64,000 nucleotides of DNA from Hymenobacter sedentarius. GTDB taxonomy: Bacteria > Bacteroidota > Bacteroidia > Cytophagales > Hymenobacteraceae. Within the stretch, counting starts at the first letter, position 1; each line of letters opens with the position of its first letter. The DNA lies in NCBI RefSeq assembly GCF_001507645.1, contig NZ_CP013909.1:558001-622000 (forward strand), in the 5' to 3' direction. The notes under the pieces are model-generated. The model was not told the DNA's origin and searched no databases. It was given only the letters and a program-made list of their open reading frames with translations. Of the stretch, positions 1 to 9,200 are shown piece after piece. The position numbers and the translations under genes were made by a program.

Positions 1-216
1 TACGTGGTAATTCTGAAAAACACCCACCGGCAAAGCGGCTACATGGCCAACTTCACCGGCGCCTCGCTCGACAAAACCAGCACCGCGCGCATCAGCCGCG
101 GCATCGGCCTCTACAGCTGCGCCCGCATGACCCGCACCGACAAGCCCTTCTCCTACGCCTACGCCGGCGCCAAGAAGAGCGAGTACCTCTCCAACGAAAC
201 CGTCCCCTGCCCGTAG
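1..216 (+). CDS. C-terminal end of an unknown protein (cut by window start)
   Basis: The frame is open from the first base and stops at TAG 214-216, giving at least 71 residues. GC-rich third positions match the neighbouring real genes, so it is probably the 3' end of a true gene. The visible tail contains YAGAKKSEYL and ends TVPCP. I recognise no family and see no target-recognition domain, so it does not look like an HsdS subunit. It lies 58 bases upstream of hsdM on the same strand. Function unknown. Confidence 0.5.
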   Translation, partial: YVVILKNTHRQSGYMANFTGASLDKTSTARISRGIGLYSCARMTRTDKPFSYAYAGAKKSEYLSNETVPCP

Positions 217-274
217 CGGCAGCCCCTCATCACCGGTCCCCATGCGGGGCCACCCCTCTTTGCCACCTACTCCC

Positions 275-1753
275 ATGCGCCAGCCAACCCCGAATGCCAC
301 CGCCCAATCCCTCGTCCAGCGCGTCTGGGGCTACGCCACCGTGCTCCGCGACGACGGCGTGGGCTACGGCGACTACGTCGAGCAAATTACCTACCTGCTG
401 TTCCTGAAGATGGCCGACGAGCAGGCCGGCGCCCCCAACGCCCCGGCCGTGCCAGAAGGAAAGGACTGGGCCAGCCTGCGCCACCTCGAAGGCGACGCGC
501 TGGAGGTGCAGTACCGCCACCTGCTCACCGACCTGGGCAAGGAGCCCGGCATGCTGGGCGTCATCTTTAAGAAGGCCCAGAACAAGATTCAGAACCCCGC
601 CCGCCTCAAGCACCTGCTGGCTTTGATTGACCGCGAGAACTGGTCGGGCCTGGGCTTCGACGTGAAGGGCGAGATTTACGAAGGCTTGCTGCAGAAGAAC
701 GCCGAGGACGTGAAGGGCGGCGCCGGCCAGTACTTCACCCCGCGCCCGCTCATCCAGGCCATCGTGGAAGCCGTGGCCCCCGCCCCGGGCCAGACCATTT
801 GCGACCCGGCCTGCGGCACGGCCGGCTTCCTGCTGGTGGCCCGCGACTACCTCGTCGACACCTACGGCAAGGACTTGGACCGCGAGCAGCTCAGGTTCCT
901 GCGCGACCACACCTTCCACGGCACCGACATCGTGGACTCGGTGGTGCGCCTGGCCGCCATGAACCTGTACCTGCACGGCGTGGGCTCCACCGAAAGCCCG
1001 GTGCAAAACCGCGACTCCCTCCTCTCCGACCCCGGCGAGCGCTACGACTTCATCCTGGCCAACCCGCCCTTCGGCAAGAAGAGCAGCATCACGGTGATGA
1101 GCGAGGAAGGCCAGACCAGCAAGGACACGCTCAGCTACGAGCGCACCGACTTTGTGGCCACCACCAGCAACAAGCAGCTCAACTTCGTCCAGCACATCTA
1201 CACCATCCTCAAGGTGGGCGGCACGGCCGCCGTGGTGCTGCCCGACAACGTGCTGTTTGAGGGCGGGGCCGGCGAAACCATCCGCCGCAAGCTGCTGCAA
1301 GATTGCAACGTGCACACCCTGCTGCGCCTGCCCACGGGCATCTTCTACGCCCAGGGCGTGAAGGCCAACGTCATTTTCTTCGAGAAGCGCGCCGCCGCCG
1401 AGCAGGCCCAGACCAAGGAGCTGTGGGTGTACGACCTGCGCACCAACCAGCACTTCACCCCCAAGGGAAACCCGCTCACGCTGGCCCACCTGCAGGACTT
1501 CATCGCCTGCTACGGCAAGCCGGGCCAGCGGGCCCAGCGCCAGGAGACCGAGCAGTTCCACCGCTACGAGCTGGCCCAGCTGCTGGCCCGCGACAAGGTG
1601 AACCTCGACATCTTCTGGCTAAAGGACGACGCCCTCGAAGACAGCGCCACCCTGCCCGCCCCCGACGTGCTGGCCCTGGAAATCACCGAGAACCTACAGG
1701 CCGCGCTGGCGCAGTTCGCCAGCATCGCCGAGGAGCTGGAAGCAACCGAGTAG
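275..1753 (+). CDS. hsdM: Type I restriction-modification DNA methyltransferase subunit HsdM
   Basis: About 492 residues, normal for HsdM. It transfers a methyl group from S-adenosylmethionine to adenine N6 and needs an HsdS partner for sequence specificity. The N-terminal part (LLFLKMADE region) matches the HsdM helical domain. Motif I (DPACGTAGF) lies near residues 176-184 and catalytic motif IV (NPPF) near 263-266. The C-terminal LDIFWLKDDAL...PAPDV segment is also typical, so the gene looks intact. The ATG at 275 is preferred to the one at 242 because the family starts close to it. No hsdS or hsdR follows; the next gene is an HTH protein. Partners, if any, would have to lie left of the window. 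Confidence 0.93.
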   Translation: MRQPTPNATAQSLVQRVWGYATVLRDDGVGYGDYVEQITYLLFLKMADEQAGAPNAPAVPEGKDWASLRHLEGDALEVQYRHLLTDLGKEPGMLGVIFKKAQNKIQNPARLKHLLALIDRENWSGLGFDVKGEIYEGLLQKNAEDVKGGAGQYFTPRPLIQAIVEAVAPAPGQTICDPACGTAGFLLVARDYLVDTYGKDLDREQLRFLRDHTFHGTDIVDSVVRLAAMNLYLHGVGSTESPVQNRDSLLSDPGERYDFILANPPFGKKSSITVMSEEGQTSKDTLSYERTDFVATTSNKQLNFVQHIYTILKVGGTAAVVLPDNVLFEGGAGETIRRKLLQDCNVHTLLRLPTGIFYAQGVKANVIFFEKRAAAEQAQTKELWVYDLRTNQHFTPKGNPLTLAHLQDFIACYGKPGQRAQRQETEQFHRYELAQLLARDKVNLDIFWLKDDALEDSATLPAPDVLALEITENLQAALAQFASIAEELEATE

Positions 1754-1771
1754 GCTTCGGTTCTGGAATGT

Positions 1772-1815
1772 CGCCACGAGTAGAGCTTTTTTCTATTCGT
1801 GGCGGCGTTTTCATT
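1772..1815 (+). terminator. Intrinsic terminator after hsdM
   Basis: A 13-base arm at 1772-1784 (CGCCACGAGTAGA) pairs with 1792-1804, with one G-U pair and a 7-base loop. GCGTTTTC follows. It sits 18 bases after the hsdM stop. Confidence 0.7.
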
Positions 1816-1966
1816 TGCCACCACCCAGCAAACGCCGGGCGGGAAGCGGGAAACCCGGCAACCCATTAACAGTTCAACCAACTGTAATTAAGGGTTTTAT
1901 AATCTTTTTTGTGAAAAGGAGAAAAGCTACGGTAACGGGGCCGTTGGGGTTGCCGTAAAGGCGGCC

Positions 1967-2404
1967 ATGAAACTAATGACGCGTCCTCTACCCGCAGGAA
2001 TCACGCCTTCGACCTTCGCAAAAAAAGCTGGTGAGCAACCATTTCACGGGTTCACCAAGTGGCTGAACCTCATCATTCCGCTACTCGAGGAACTGGACCG
2101 GTATGCACGCCTGGCAGCCCGCGAAGAGTACGAGTTGCTGCTGGCAGAGAAGGCCGCGGCAGCCGTGGAAGCCGACCAGAATGACCAAGTCTTGACTGTG
2201 AACGAAGCCGCGCAGTTGCTGGGGCTAAGCCCGCAAACTGTTTACGAGTGGGTCAAGGCGGGGAAGCTCCAGGGCTTCAAAGCTGGTCGCGAGGTACGCG
2301 TCAAACGGGGCCACGTGCTGGCTGCATTGAAACTGCAAACCCAACCCAATGGGCGACGCAAATACGGGCGCTGCACCACGGGCCGCCCCAGAAAAGCTGG
2401 CTAA
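1967..2404 (+). CDS. Helix-turn-helix (excisionase/MerR-like) DNA-binding protein
   Basis: 145 residues. The centre (about 75-122) reads LTVNEAAQLLGLSP, then YEWVKAGKLQGFKAG and VKRGHVLAAL. This is the pattern of the HTH_17/excisionase DNA-binding domain: recognition helix, wing, then a stabilising helix. The N-terminal 70 residues are helical and unplaced. The C-terminus is basic (RRKYGR, GRPRKAG). Proteins of this kind regulate or direct excision in integrated elements. It sits between an isolated hsdM and a polymerase-like gene, which fits a mobile island, but no integrase is visible nearby. Specific role unknown. Confidence 0.75.
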   Translation: MKLMTRPLPAGITPSTFAKKAGEQPFHGFTKWLNLIIPLLEELDRYARLAAREEYELLLAEKAAAAVEADQNDQVLTVNEAAQLLGLSPQTVYEWVKAGKLQGFKAGREVRVKRGHVLAALKLQTQPNGRRKYGRCTTGRPRKAG

Positions 2405-3676
2405 TCTTCGTGGTGCGTGCCCGCTACTCGCCCGCGACAAAGGTTGTTCCCACCCACCACTTGTGGTCGTGGTTAACAGAGTCAGCATCGGTTCCCGCTT
2501 CTGGTCAACCCCCGGTACTACCCCTAGCAAGTACAAAACTTAACAGTTCCCGAACCGGGAATAACGGGTTTTTATTGCGGATACAACTGATTTTTTGGTG
2601 CCGTTCTGGCAAGGCGTCACCAGTTAAAAACCCTGTGTGGAGTGCATCGGACGACAAACAGGTGCCGAAGGCTAGCCGGGCAACCTAAAAAGCCTGGGTT
2701 TGGGGCCCCCGCCCCTGCTGCCTAAGTATCCCCCTCCTCCTCCGCCCGCCCCCTTGGGGCCTCCATCTGTGGTGGGTACCCCAAGTTTTTTTCAAAAATT
2801 CTGAGTGCGACATATCGAGTGAGTATAGTAGTAGACTGCTACGTCCAAGTGACTTCGGCAAGCCCTTACCAGTGGCTACCAGGCACTGGTCCCGACGCAA
2901 AACGACCGGTGGCATGGACGGCTGGGCCCGGGCCTATGACCGCATGCGCCCCGATTTCAAGCTCACCGAGCCCCAGGCCCGTGGGACGGTCAAGGCGGTG
3001 CGCAGCGAGGACCAGCTCAAGCAGCTCGACCACCAGGACGGCAAGGTCAAGTAGACGCTCGGAGGCTACACCCTAGCCCGCATCAAGGGGTCTTCCCCAT
3101 CTACTAGCAGCAGCCCACCAAAACCAAGTAGCCCCCGCCCGGTGGTTCCCACCTCCCCGCCGCCCTCACGACCTCGTTCTTTTTGAGGGTGAGCGGGGGC
3201 CACTACCCCAGGTACCACAACCTGGTTTACACTTTTTGCCAAAAAAAACAGCTCGTAACTACCTGGGCATGTACTACTTAAAAATGGAAATTCATCAAGT
3301 GTATCGTGATAAGGGAAGAATGAAAGGGGAGCCTTATCCTGGAGCCTGGTGGGAGAACCTGGAGGGGAAGGGGACTGGGAAGACCGGGAAGTGGGGAACC
3401 TGGTGGGGAGCCAGTGGAGCACATGAAAAGTGGAACCTGAATACCACGGAAATGAAAAGGCTTCCAGAACTACCGCGCGCGCCCGCGCCCACGAGAGAGA
3501 GGTTTTTCGCTTTTTTTAGCTCAACTGGAAAACGACACCTCGGTCGGCGTATTTACCCCCGAAGGCCCCCGGGGCTTTCCGAGAAGACCAGACTCGCAAA
3601 CATCGGCCGGGGCTGGGGGAGGTTTGGTTTTGGTCCTCCACCAGCGCTTCACCCCGCTCCACCAACAACGCCGGCC
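2405..3676. other. Poorly coding, compositionally uneven stretch in the island
   Basis: About 1.27 kb without a convincing gene except the possible small ORF at 2914-3054. It mixes AT-rich runs (around 2560-2640), a C-rich run (around 2705-2760) and a purine-rich run (3300-3420). The frame of the downstream polymerase-like gene is open back to about 3236, but its codons there lack the third-position GC bias of the gene proper. No IS element or tRNA attachment site was recognised. Confidence 0.5.
2914..3054 (+). CDS. Possible small protein or gene remnant
   Basis: 46 codons from ATG 2914 with strong GC3 bias, unlike the surrounding DNA; it encodes a charged peptide containing RPDFKLTEPQ and ending QDGKVK. 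After the TAG stop the same frame continues with plausible sequence (GGYTLARIKG) for some 40 codons. It could therefore be the front part of a gene broken by a nonsense codon. No homologue is recognised. Confidence 0.3.
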   Translation: MDGWARAYDRMRPDFKLTEPQARGTVKAVRSEDQLKQLDHQDGKVK

Positions 3677-5212
3677 GTGGAACGCCGGAGACCCCCTGAA
3701 CCCAGCACCAAAGCCTTAGACCCCGTGGCCTACGTTTCCACCTTTACCTTCAATCCCCGGCCGCTCTACGTGCCCGGCATGCTGGCCGACCTCCCGGGCT
3801 ACCTCCGCGCCAACGGCTGGACCGAGCCCCAGATTCTCCACCACCAGGACAAGGTGGCCTACATCCTCGACTGCATCATCACGGCCCCGGTCTACGACGT
3901 CCGCTACTCCCAGGGCGACTTCGTCAACATCAGCTACAACTGGCTGGTCCAGCAGCTCGGTGCCCGCTACACCAAGCTGGTGCTCACCTTGCTCAAGGAT
4001 TCCGGCGTCATTGACTGCGACTACCGGTACTGGAACGGCCAGGGCGTGGACGGTGCGGGCAAGAACCTGGGCTACTGCATCACCTCCACCTACGTCGGCA
4101 AGCCCGTCGGCGTGCTAATCTACAAACAGGAAACCTTCGGCAAGAAGCTCTGGGACCAGCGCCACGACGAAGAGCACCAGCTCAAGAAGGACCGCTTCCT
4201 TAACCGCATCCACCGCGACATGAAAGAACTCCGCCTCGATTTCACCCCGGCCCGGGACCTCAACGAGCGCATCTACGACACGACGCTCGAATTTATCGTC
4301 GCCCACCGGGCCACGGTCGATAAGACCAAGGTGACCAAGAAAGCCTACGCCGCGCTGCTCGACGCTGCCTTCGAGGCCGACGAGCTGCATATCCAGCTGC
4401 CCAGCCGCGCGAAGCTGCGCAAGGTGCTCCTCCCCCGCCAGCTGAAGAACCGCGAGCAGCACGAGCCGGAGACCACCATCTACGCTGTGCTCAAGGCCCG
4501 GGCACTCGACGCCTACACCTCCAACCTCGTGGCCCTGGAAAAGCTCCGCAACCTCCAGCTCAAGCCACCCACCCGGCCCATCAAAGGCTCGCGGGTCTAC
4601 ACGGCGCTCACCAACCTGGCCAGTTGCTTCCGCCAGTTTCTCTACCACGCCGACGCCCCGGCCGAGGTGCTCGTCAACATCGACATTAAGAACTCCCAGC
4701 CCTTCATGCTGAATCTGCTGCTCGCCGACAAGTACCGCTACCAGGAGCTGCCGGCAGACGCCGAGCACTACATGGACCTCACGGCCTCCGGCAAGTTTTA
4801 CGAGCACGTGGCCGCCGCTATGAAGATACCCATGCGTAACAAGCGCGAGCGCCGCGAGTTCAAGGGCTGGTTTTTCGCCAGCTTGTTCTTCTGCAAAAAC
4901 CAGCACACCGTGGCCGGCAAGTGCGGCAAGTGGTTCGAGGAGCACTTCCCCAACGTCTACCAGCTCATCCGCGACATGAAGTTCGCCCGGTACCAGGACC
5001 TGGCCGACGCCATGCAGAAGCGCGAAGCCTCGGTCATCCTCGACACAGTGCTTAAGGCCCTCCACGCCAACAAGGTCTGGGCCGCCACCATCCACGACTC
5101 GGTCGTCTGCCGCCCCGACGACGCGGCCCTCGTCAGGGAACTCGTGGAAGAAGCCTTCCGCCTCAAGGCTGGCATCGTCCCCGGCCTTGACGTGGAGCCC
5201 CTGCAAAAGTAA
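3677..5212 (+). CDS. Polymerase-like protein with a family A palm signature and N-terminal winged-helix-like region
   Basis: About 511 residues from GTG 3677; GTG 3725 and ATG 3779 are alternatives. An N-terminal segment around 3925-4110 (VNISYNWLVQQLGARY, LLKDSGVI, GYCIT) resembles a winged helix. The C-terminal half carries, in order: motif A-like DIKNSQP (4682-4702); an O-helix-like motif R-x3-K-x3-F-x3-F-F (RREFK, about 4850-4890), whose spacing matches Klenow R754/K758/F762/Y766; and motif C-like IHDS (5090-5101). These correspond to the two metal-binding aspartates and the nucleotide-binding helix of family A polymerases. No exonuclease domain is visible. Similar proteins, usually called hypothetical, occur in Bacteroidota plasmids and phages as far as I recall. 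Polymerase or replication activity is inference. Confidence 0.7.
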   Translation: MERRRPPEPSTKALDPVAYVSTFTFNPRPLYVPGMLADLPGYLRANGWTEPQILHHQDKVAYILDCIITAPVYDVRYSQGDFVNISYNWLVQQLGARYTKLVLTLLKDSGVIDCDYRYWNGQGVDGAGKNLGYCITSTYVGKPVGVLIYKQETFGKKLWDQRHDEEHQLKKDRFLNRIHRDMKELRLDFTPARDLNERIYDTTLEFIVAHRATVDKTKVTKKAYAALLDAAFEADELHIQLPSRAKLRKVLLPRQLKNREQHEPETTIYAVLKARALDAYTSNLVALEKLRNLQLKPPTRPIKGSRVYTALTNLASCFRQFLYHADAPAEVLVNIDIKNSQPFMLNLLLADKYRYQELPADAEHYMDLTASGKFYEHVAAAMKIPMRNKRERREFKGWFFASLFFCKNQHTVAGKCGKWFEEHFPNVYQLIRDMKFARYQDLADAMQKREASVILDTVLKALHANKVWAATIHDSVVCRPDDAALVRELVEEAFRLKAGIVPGLDVEPLQK

Positions 5213-5435
5213 CCCCGGGCCCGGAGTAGACCCCGAACGCTAAAGTGTGCTAATGGAGGCGCTCGCGCAACAAAAGTGCGTGGAAGATAGAGTGCAGGAA
5301 TAAATTAGACGCTCCTAGGTTAACCTAAGATTTGAGAGAACTTCAGTTCCGGCTGAAAAAATAACGCCTGACAAGTCCCGGGAGTTAAGCCGTCTATCCC
5401 CCTTTCGTGTCATAGCGCCGCAAATCAGTGGGCAC

Positions 5436-5443
5436 TACTTTTG
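5436..5443 (+). promoter_or_regulatory. Bacteroidota -7 box TACTTTTG before the response regulator
   Basis: TACTTTTG fits TAnnTTTG exactly and ends 4 bases before the ATG at 5448, so the transcript may be almost leaderless. No clear -33 TTTG at the usual spacing. Confidence 0.5.
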
Positions 5444-5447
5444 CCCC

Positions 5448-6101
5448 ATGCAAAACAGGCTCCCTTTGGCCATCATCGAAGACCAGACCCCCATCCGGGA
5501 AATGCTGCAGCAGTACCTGGGCGCCCAGCCCGAGTTCGAGTGCGTGCTGGCGGCAAATTCGGTGGAGGACTTCTTCCAGCAGCTGCCCGCCCTGGGCACG
5601 CTGCCGGCGCTGGTGCTCTCGGACGTGGGCCTGCCCGGCCGCTCGGGCATCGAGGGGTTGCCACTCATCCTGGCGCGGCTGCCGGAGGCGCAGGTGCTCA
5701 TGCTAAGCGTGTACACCGATGCGCCCCGCGTGTTCGAGGCCATTTGCGCCGGGGCGGTGGGCTACTTGGTGAAAAACACGCCGCTGCCCGTCCTCAAGGC
5801 CCACTTGCTGGAGGTGGCCGGCGGCGGCTCGCCCATGTCGCCGGCCGTGGCGCGGCACGTCCTGCAGGCATTTCGGCGACAGCCGCCGGTGGCGGTGGCG
5901 GCCACGGCCACGGCCCGCCTCACAGCCCGCGAGCAGGAGGTGGTGACGGCCGTGGAGGAAGGGCTGAGCTACAAGCTCATCGCCGATACCTTCAGCATCA
6001 GCCACGAAACGGTTAAAAACCACCTGCGGGCCGTGTACCGCAAGCTGCACATCAACTCGAAAGGCGAGCTGCTGGCGCTAGCCCTGAAGCGGCGCGGATA
6101 G
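5448..6101 (+). CDS. LuxR/NarL-family response regulator
   Basis: 217 residues. The receiver domain (about 5-125) has the acidic pair E11-D12, phosphoacceptor D59 (LSDVGLPG), a Ser in MLSVYTD and the conserved Lys in YLVKNTP. The GerE-type HTH domain (about 150-212) contains LTAREQEVV, GLSYKLIADTF, SHETVKNH and VYRKL. Phosphorylation at D59 would activate DNA binding. The gene lies 164 bases upstream of a Reg_prop histidine kinase on the same strand, its most likely partner. It follows the accessory island and may mark the return to host chromosome. Confidence 0.95.
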   Translation: MQNRLPLAIIEDQTPIREMLQQYLGAQPEFECVLAANSVEDFFQQLPALGTLPALVLSDVGLPGRSGIEGLPLILARLPEAQVLMLSVYTDAPRVFEAICAGAVGYLVKNTPLPVLKAHLLEVAGGGSPMSPAVARHVLQAFRRQPPVAVAATATARLTAREQEVVTAVEEGLSYKLIADTFSISHETVKNHLRAVYRKLHINSKGELLALALKRRG

Positions 6102-6265
6102 GTCCGCTAGGCTAGCCGCTAGCAAGGGCTGTTGAACTCGCCCACGGCCGGGGCGCACGCCCCGCAGCCTGACCGCGAACAAGCCCTGATTCTGACTGGC
6201 CAGCAAGGGGCAGTTGGCGCGAAAGCTGAGCGTTATTTGTACCCAACTTTCAACGCCCGACCTGC

Positions 6266-9200
6266 ATGCTGACGAAGCTAATAACAATCTTGCGGTGGCT
6301 GGTGGGCAGCTGGCTGTTGCTGGCCGGTCCGGTCGCGAGGACCCAGCCGCTGGAGCAGCAGCCCGACCGCGTTCTGAGCACGGTGGGGGTCCGCGACTTG
6401 AGCAGCGACCCGGCGGGTTTCGCCTGGGTGGCCGCTCGGCAGGGAATGTTTCGCTACGACGGCCGGCAGTTGGTGCCCCTCAACCAACTGGTGCGGCAAG
6501 GGCCCCGTCTGAGCGGCGAAGCCTACCGGGTGGTGGCCGATTCGGCCGGCACGGTGTGGGTGGGCATGCACGACGGGCTGTACGCGTTTGTGCCCGCGAG
6601 CGGCGAGCTGCGCCGGGTGCCGCTGCCCCGCTTAACGGGGCGACACGGCCACATCAACGCCTTGCTGTTGTACCGGGGGGCGCTGTGGTTTGGCCGGGGG
6701 CTGGACCCCTGCCAGCTGTTCCGGCTGCCGCTCCGGCGGCCCCGACAGCCCGCGCGGCTGGTGTGGCAGTACCCGCAGGGCTTGATAGCAGCCATAGAGC
6801 CCGATTCGGCGGGGCAGCTCCTGCTGTTCAGCTTTGAGCGCAGCTGGCGGCTGATGCCGGGTGGCTCGGCCCAACTTCTGGCCAACCACAGCCGGCGCTA
6901 CCGGGTGCTGAAGGCCGATAACGCGCGCCGGACGCAGTTGGCCACTCACCCGCTGCGCCTGCCCCACGGCCCCTACTTCTTGACCGACAGCGTGCTCTAT
7001 GAACGCCGGCCGCAGCGGCCGGCGCGGGTGCTGGCCCGCTGGCTCCGCAACAGTTCCTCCGCGGCCGTGCCCCGCCTGAACGTGCTGGAGCTGGACAGCA
7101 CCTGGTACTGGCTGGGCAGCGGCGAGCTGCTGGCGTTGTCCATCCGGCGGCAGCGGCAGCCGCCCGGGCTGCAGCACTACCCCCTGCCCCTGGCCCGCGA
7201 GTGGAACGGCTGGCTGTGCTTCAACCGGGACCGCACGGGGCTGTGGGCGTTTGCCGAAGGCATGCCGGGGGTTTTTAAGTTGCGGCCCCGACGGGCGCCC
7301 ATTCAGGTGCTGCCCGTGGCCGGGGGGCAGCGCCTGAGCACCCGCACCATTAGCCGGCTGGCCGATGGCCGGCTGCTGGTGGGCAGCTACTCGGGCACGT
7401 TTACGCAGGCGGCCGACAGCCCGCTGGCCCCCCTGCGCCGCTGGCGCGGCGAGGCCCCCGGCCAGGTTTGGTACTGCAGCTTGCGCCTGCCCGATGCGCG
7501 CCTGGTCGTGGGGTTTGAAAACGGAAGGAGCGTCGGGCTGCTGACCGGGCGACGGTTTCAGGAAATCGCGTGGGCCGGCCTCCACCCCGACCCCACGGGC
7601 AAAACCATCTTTTGCCTGCTACGCGACCGGGCCGGGCGGCTGTGGGCGGGCGGGCAGCAGGGCCTGTTTGAGCTCGACCTGGCCCGCCACACGCGCACGC
7701 GCTACCGCGAAGGCGACCCCGCCTGGCCCTTGCACCGCTGCGAGATTGAGGCCCTGAGCGAAGGCGCGAACGGCGAGCTGTGGCTGGCTACCAACCGGGG
7801 GCTGTACTGCCTGCAGCCGGCCACCGGCGCCCTGCGCCACTACGGCCCCGACGAGGCGCCGCCCTACCGGCTGCCCACCGGCCTGCTGCGCTGCGTGCTG
7901 GCCGCGCACCCCGACAGCGTGTGGGTGGGCACCCTCGACGCCGGCCTGCTGCTGCTGCACCCGCGGCGGGGCGTGCAGCGGCAGCTCACGCTGGGCCGGG
8001 GGCTACCCAGCGAAGCGGTGGCGTTTGTGCTGGCCCCCCGGCCGGGGCGGGTGCTGTGGGTGGGCACCCACAACGGCTTGGTGCGCTACGACCCCCGTAC
8101 CGGGAGGCGCAGCGACCTAACCACTGCCAAAGGGCTGGCGACCAACGAACTGAACCGCCAATCGGGCTGGTACGACTCGGTGCGGCAGCGCCTGTACGTG
8201 GGCGGGGTGGGCGGGCTAAGCGTCCTAGAGCTTCAGGACCTGACCGTTGCTGAGTACCAGCCCCGGCTGCTGCTCACCGGCCTCACCCAGCACCACGCCC
8301 AGCCCGACACCATCCGCACCGATTATTTGGCCGGCACCCTGCCCCAGGGCCTGGAGCTGGCCCCCGGCGATGCCTTTGCGGACCTGGCGCTGAGTTTCAG
8401 CGATGACACCGGCCCCGAGCTGGGACGCTTCGCGTACCGCCTGCGGGGCACGCGGCCCGCGCCCTGGCAGGAGCTGGGCACCAGCAACCGCCTGCGCCTG
8501 CAAGGGCTGGAACCGGGCGACTACACGCTCGAAATCCGGGGCGAAACCGAACTGGGCACGCCCGCCCGCAACGTCCTGCGCGTGCCGGTGCGGGCGCGCA
8601 CCTACTGGTGGCGGCGGCCCGGCGTGTGGGCCGCCCTCACGGGCCTGCTGCTGGCGGCGGCCGTGGGCGGGGTGTACCGGTGGCAGCAGCGCCGCAGCCG
8701 GCGGCGCGAGCGGTACTGGGCAGCCGAACACGCCCTGCGCCAGCGCATCGCCGCCGACCTGCATGACGACGTGGGCAACCTGCTCACCCAAATCAGCATG
8801 CACAGCGACCTGCTGCGCGAAACGCCCCACACCCCGGCCCAGACCCGGGCCCGGCTCGACGCCCTGGCCCTCGCCTCCCGCCAGGCTGCCCAGCAAATGA
8901 GCGACGTGGTATGGAGCCTCGACGCCGGGCCACTGCGCCTCGGCCAGCTGCTGGACCGCATGCGTGACCACGCCCAGGAGGTGCTGCCACCTGCCGGCCT
9001 CGACGTACAATTCCGCGTTGTCCCCGACCTGCCCGACCCGGTGTTGGACCCAGCCCTGCTCCACAACTTCTACCTCATCTACAAGGAAGCCCTGCACAAC
9101 GTGGTCAAGCACGCCCGCGCCACCACAGTTACGGTGCAGCTGGTGGCGGATGCGGCCGGCCTCACGCTCAGCGTGGCCGACGACGGCCGTGGCCACGACG

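Noticed and set aside
230..1561. 443-codon open frame on the minus strand opposite hsdM
   Set aside because: Shadow of hsdM: GC-rich codons leave the opposite frame open, and the translation is Val/Gly/His/Ala-rich with no domain.
3236..3676. N-terminal extension of the polymerase-like protein
   Set aside because: The frame is open from a TTG but the codons are purine- or proline-biased and unlike the rest of the gene, so a later start is preferred.
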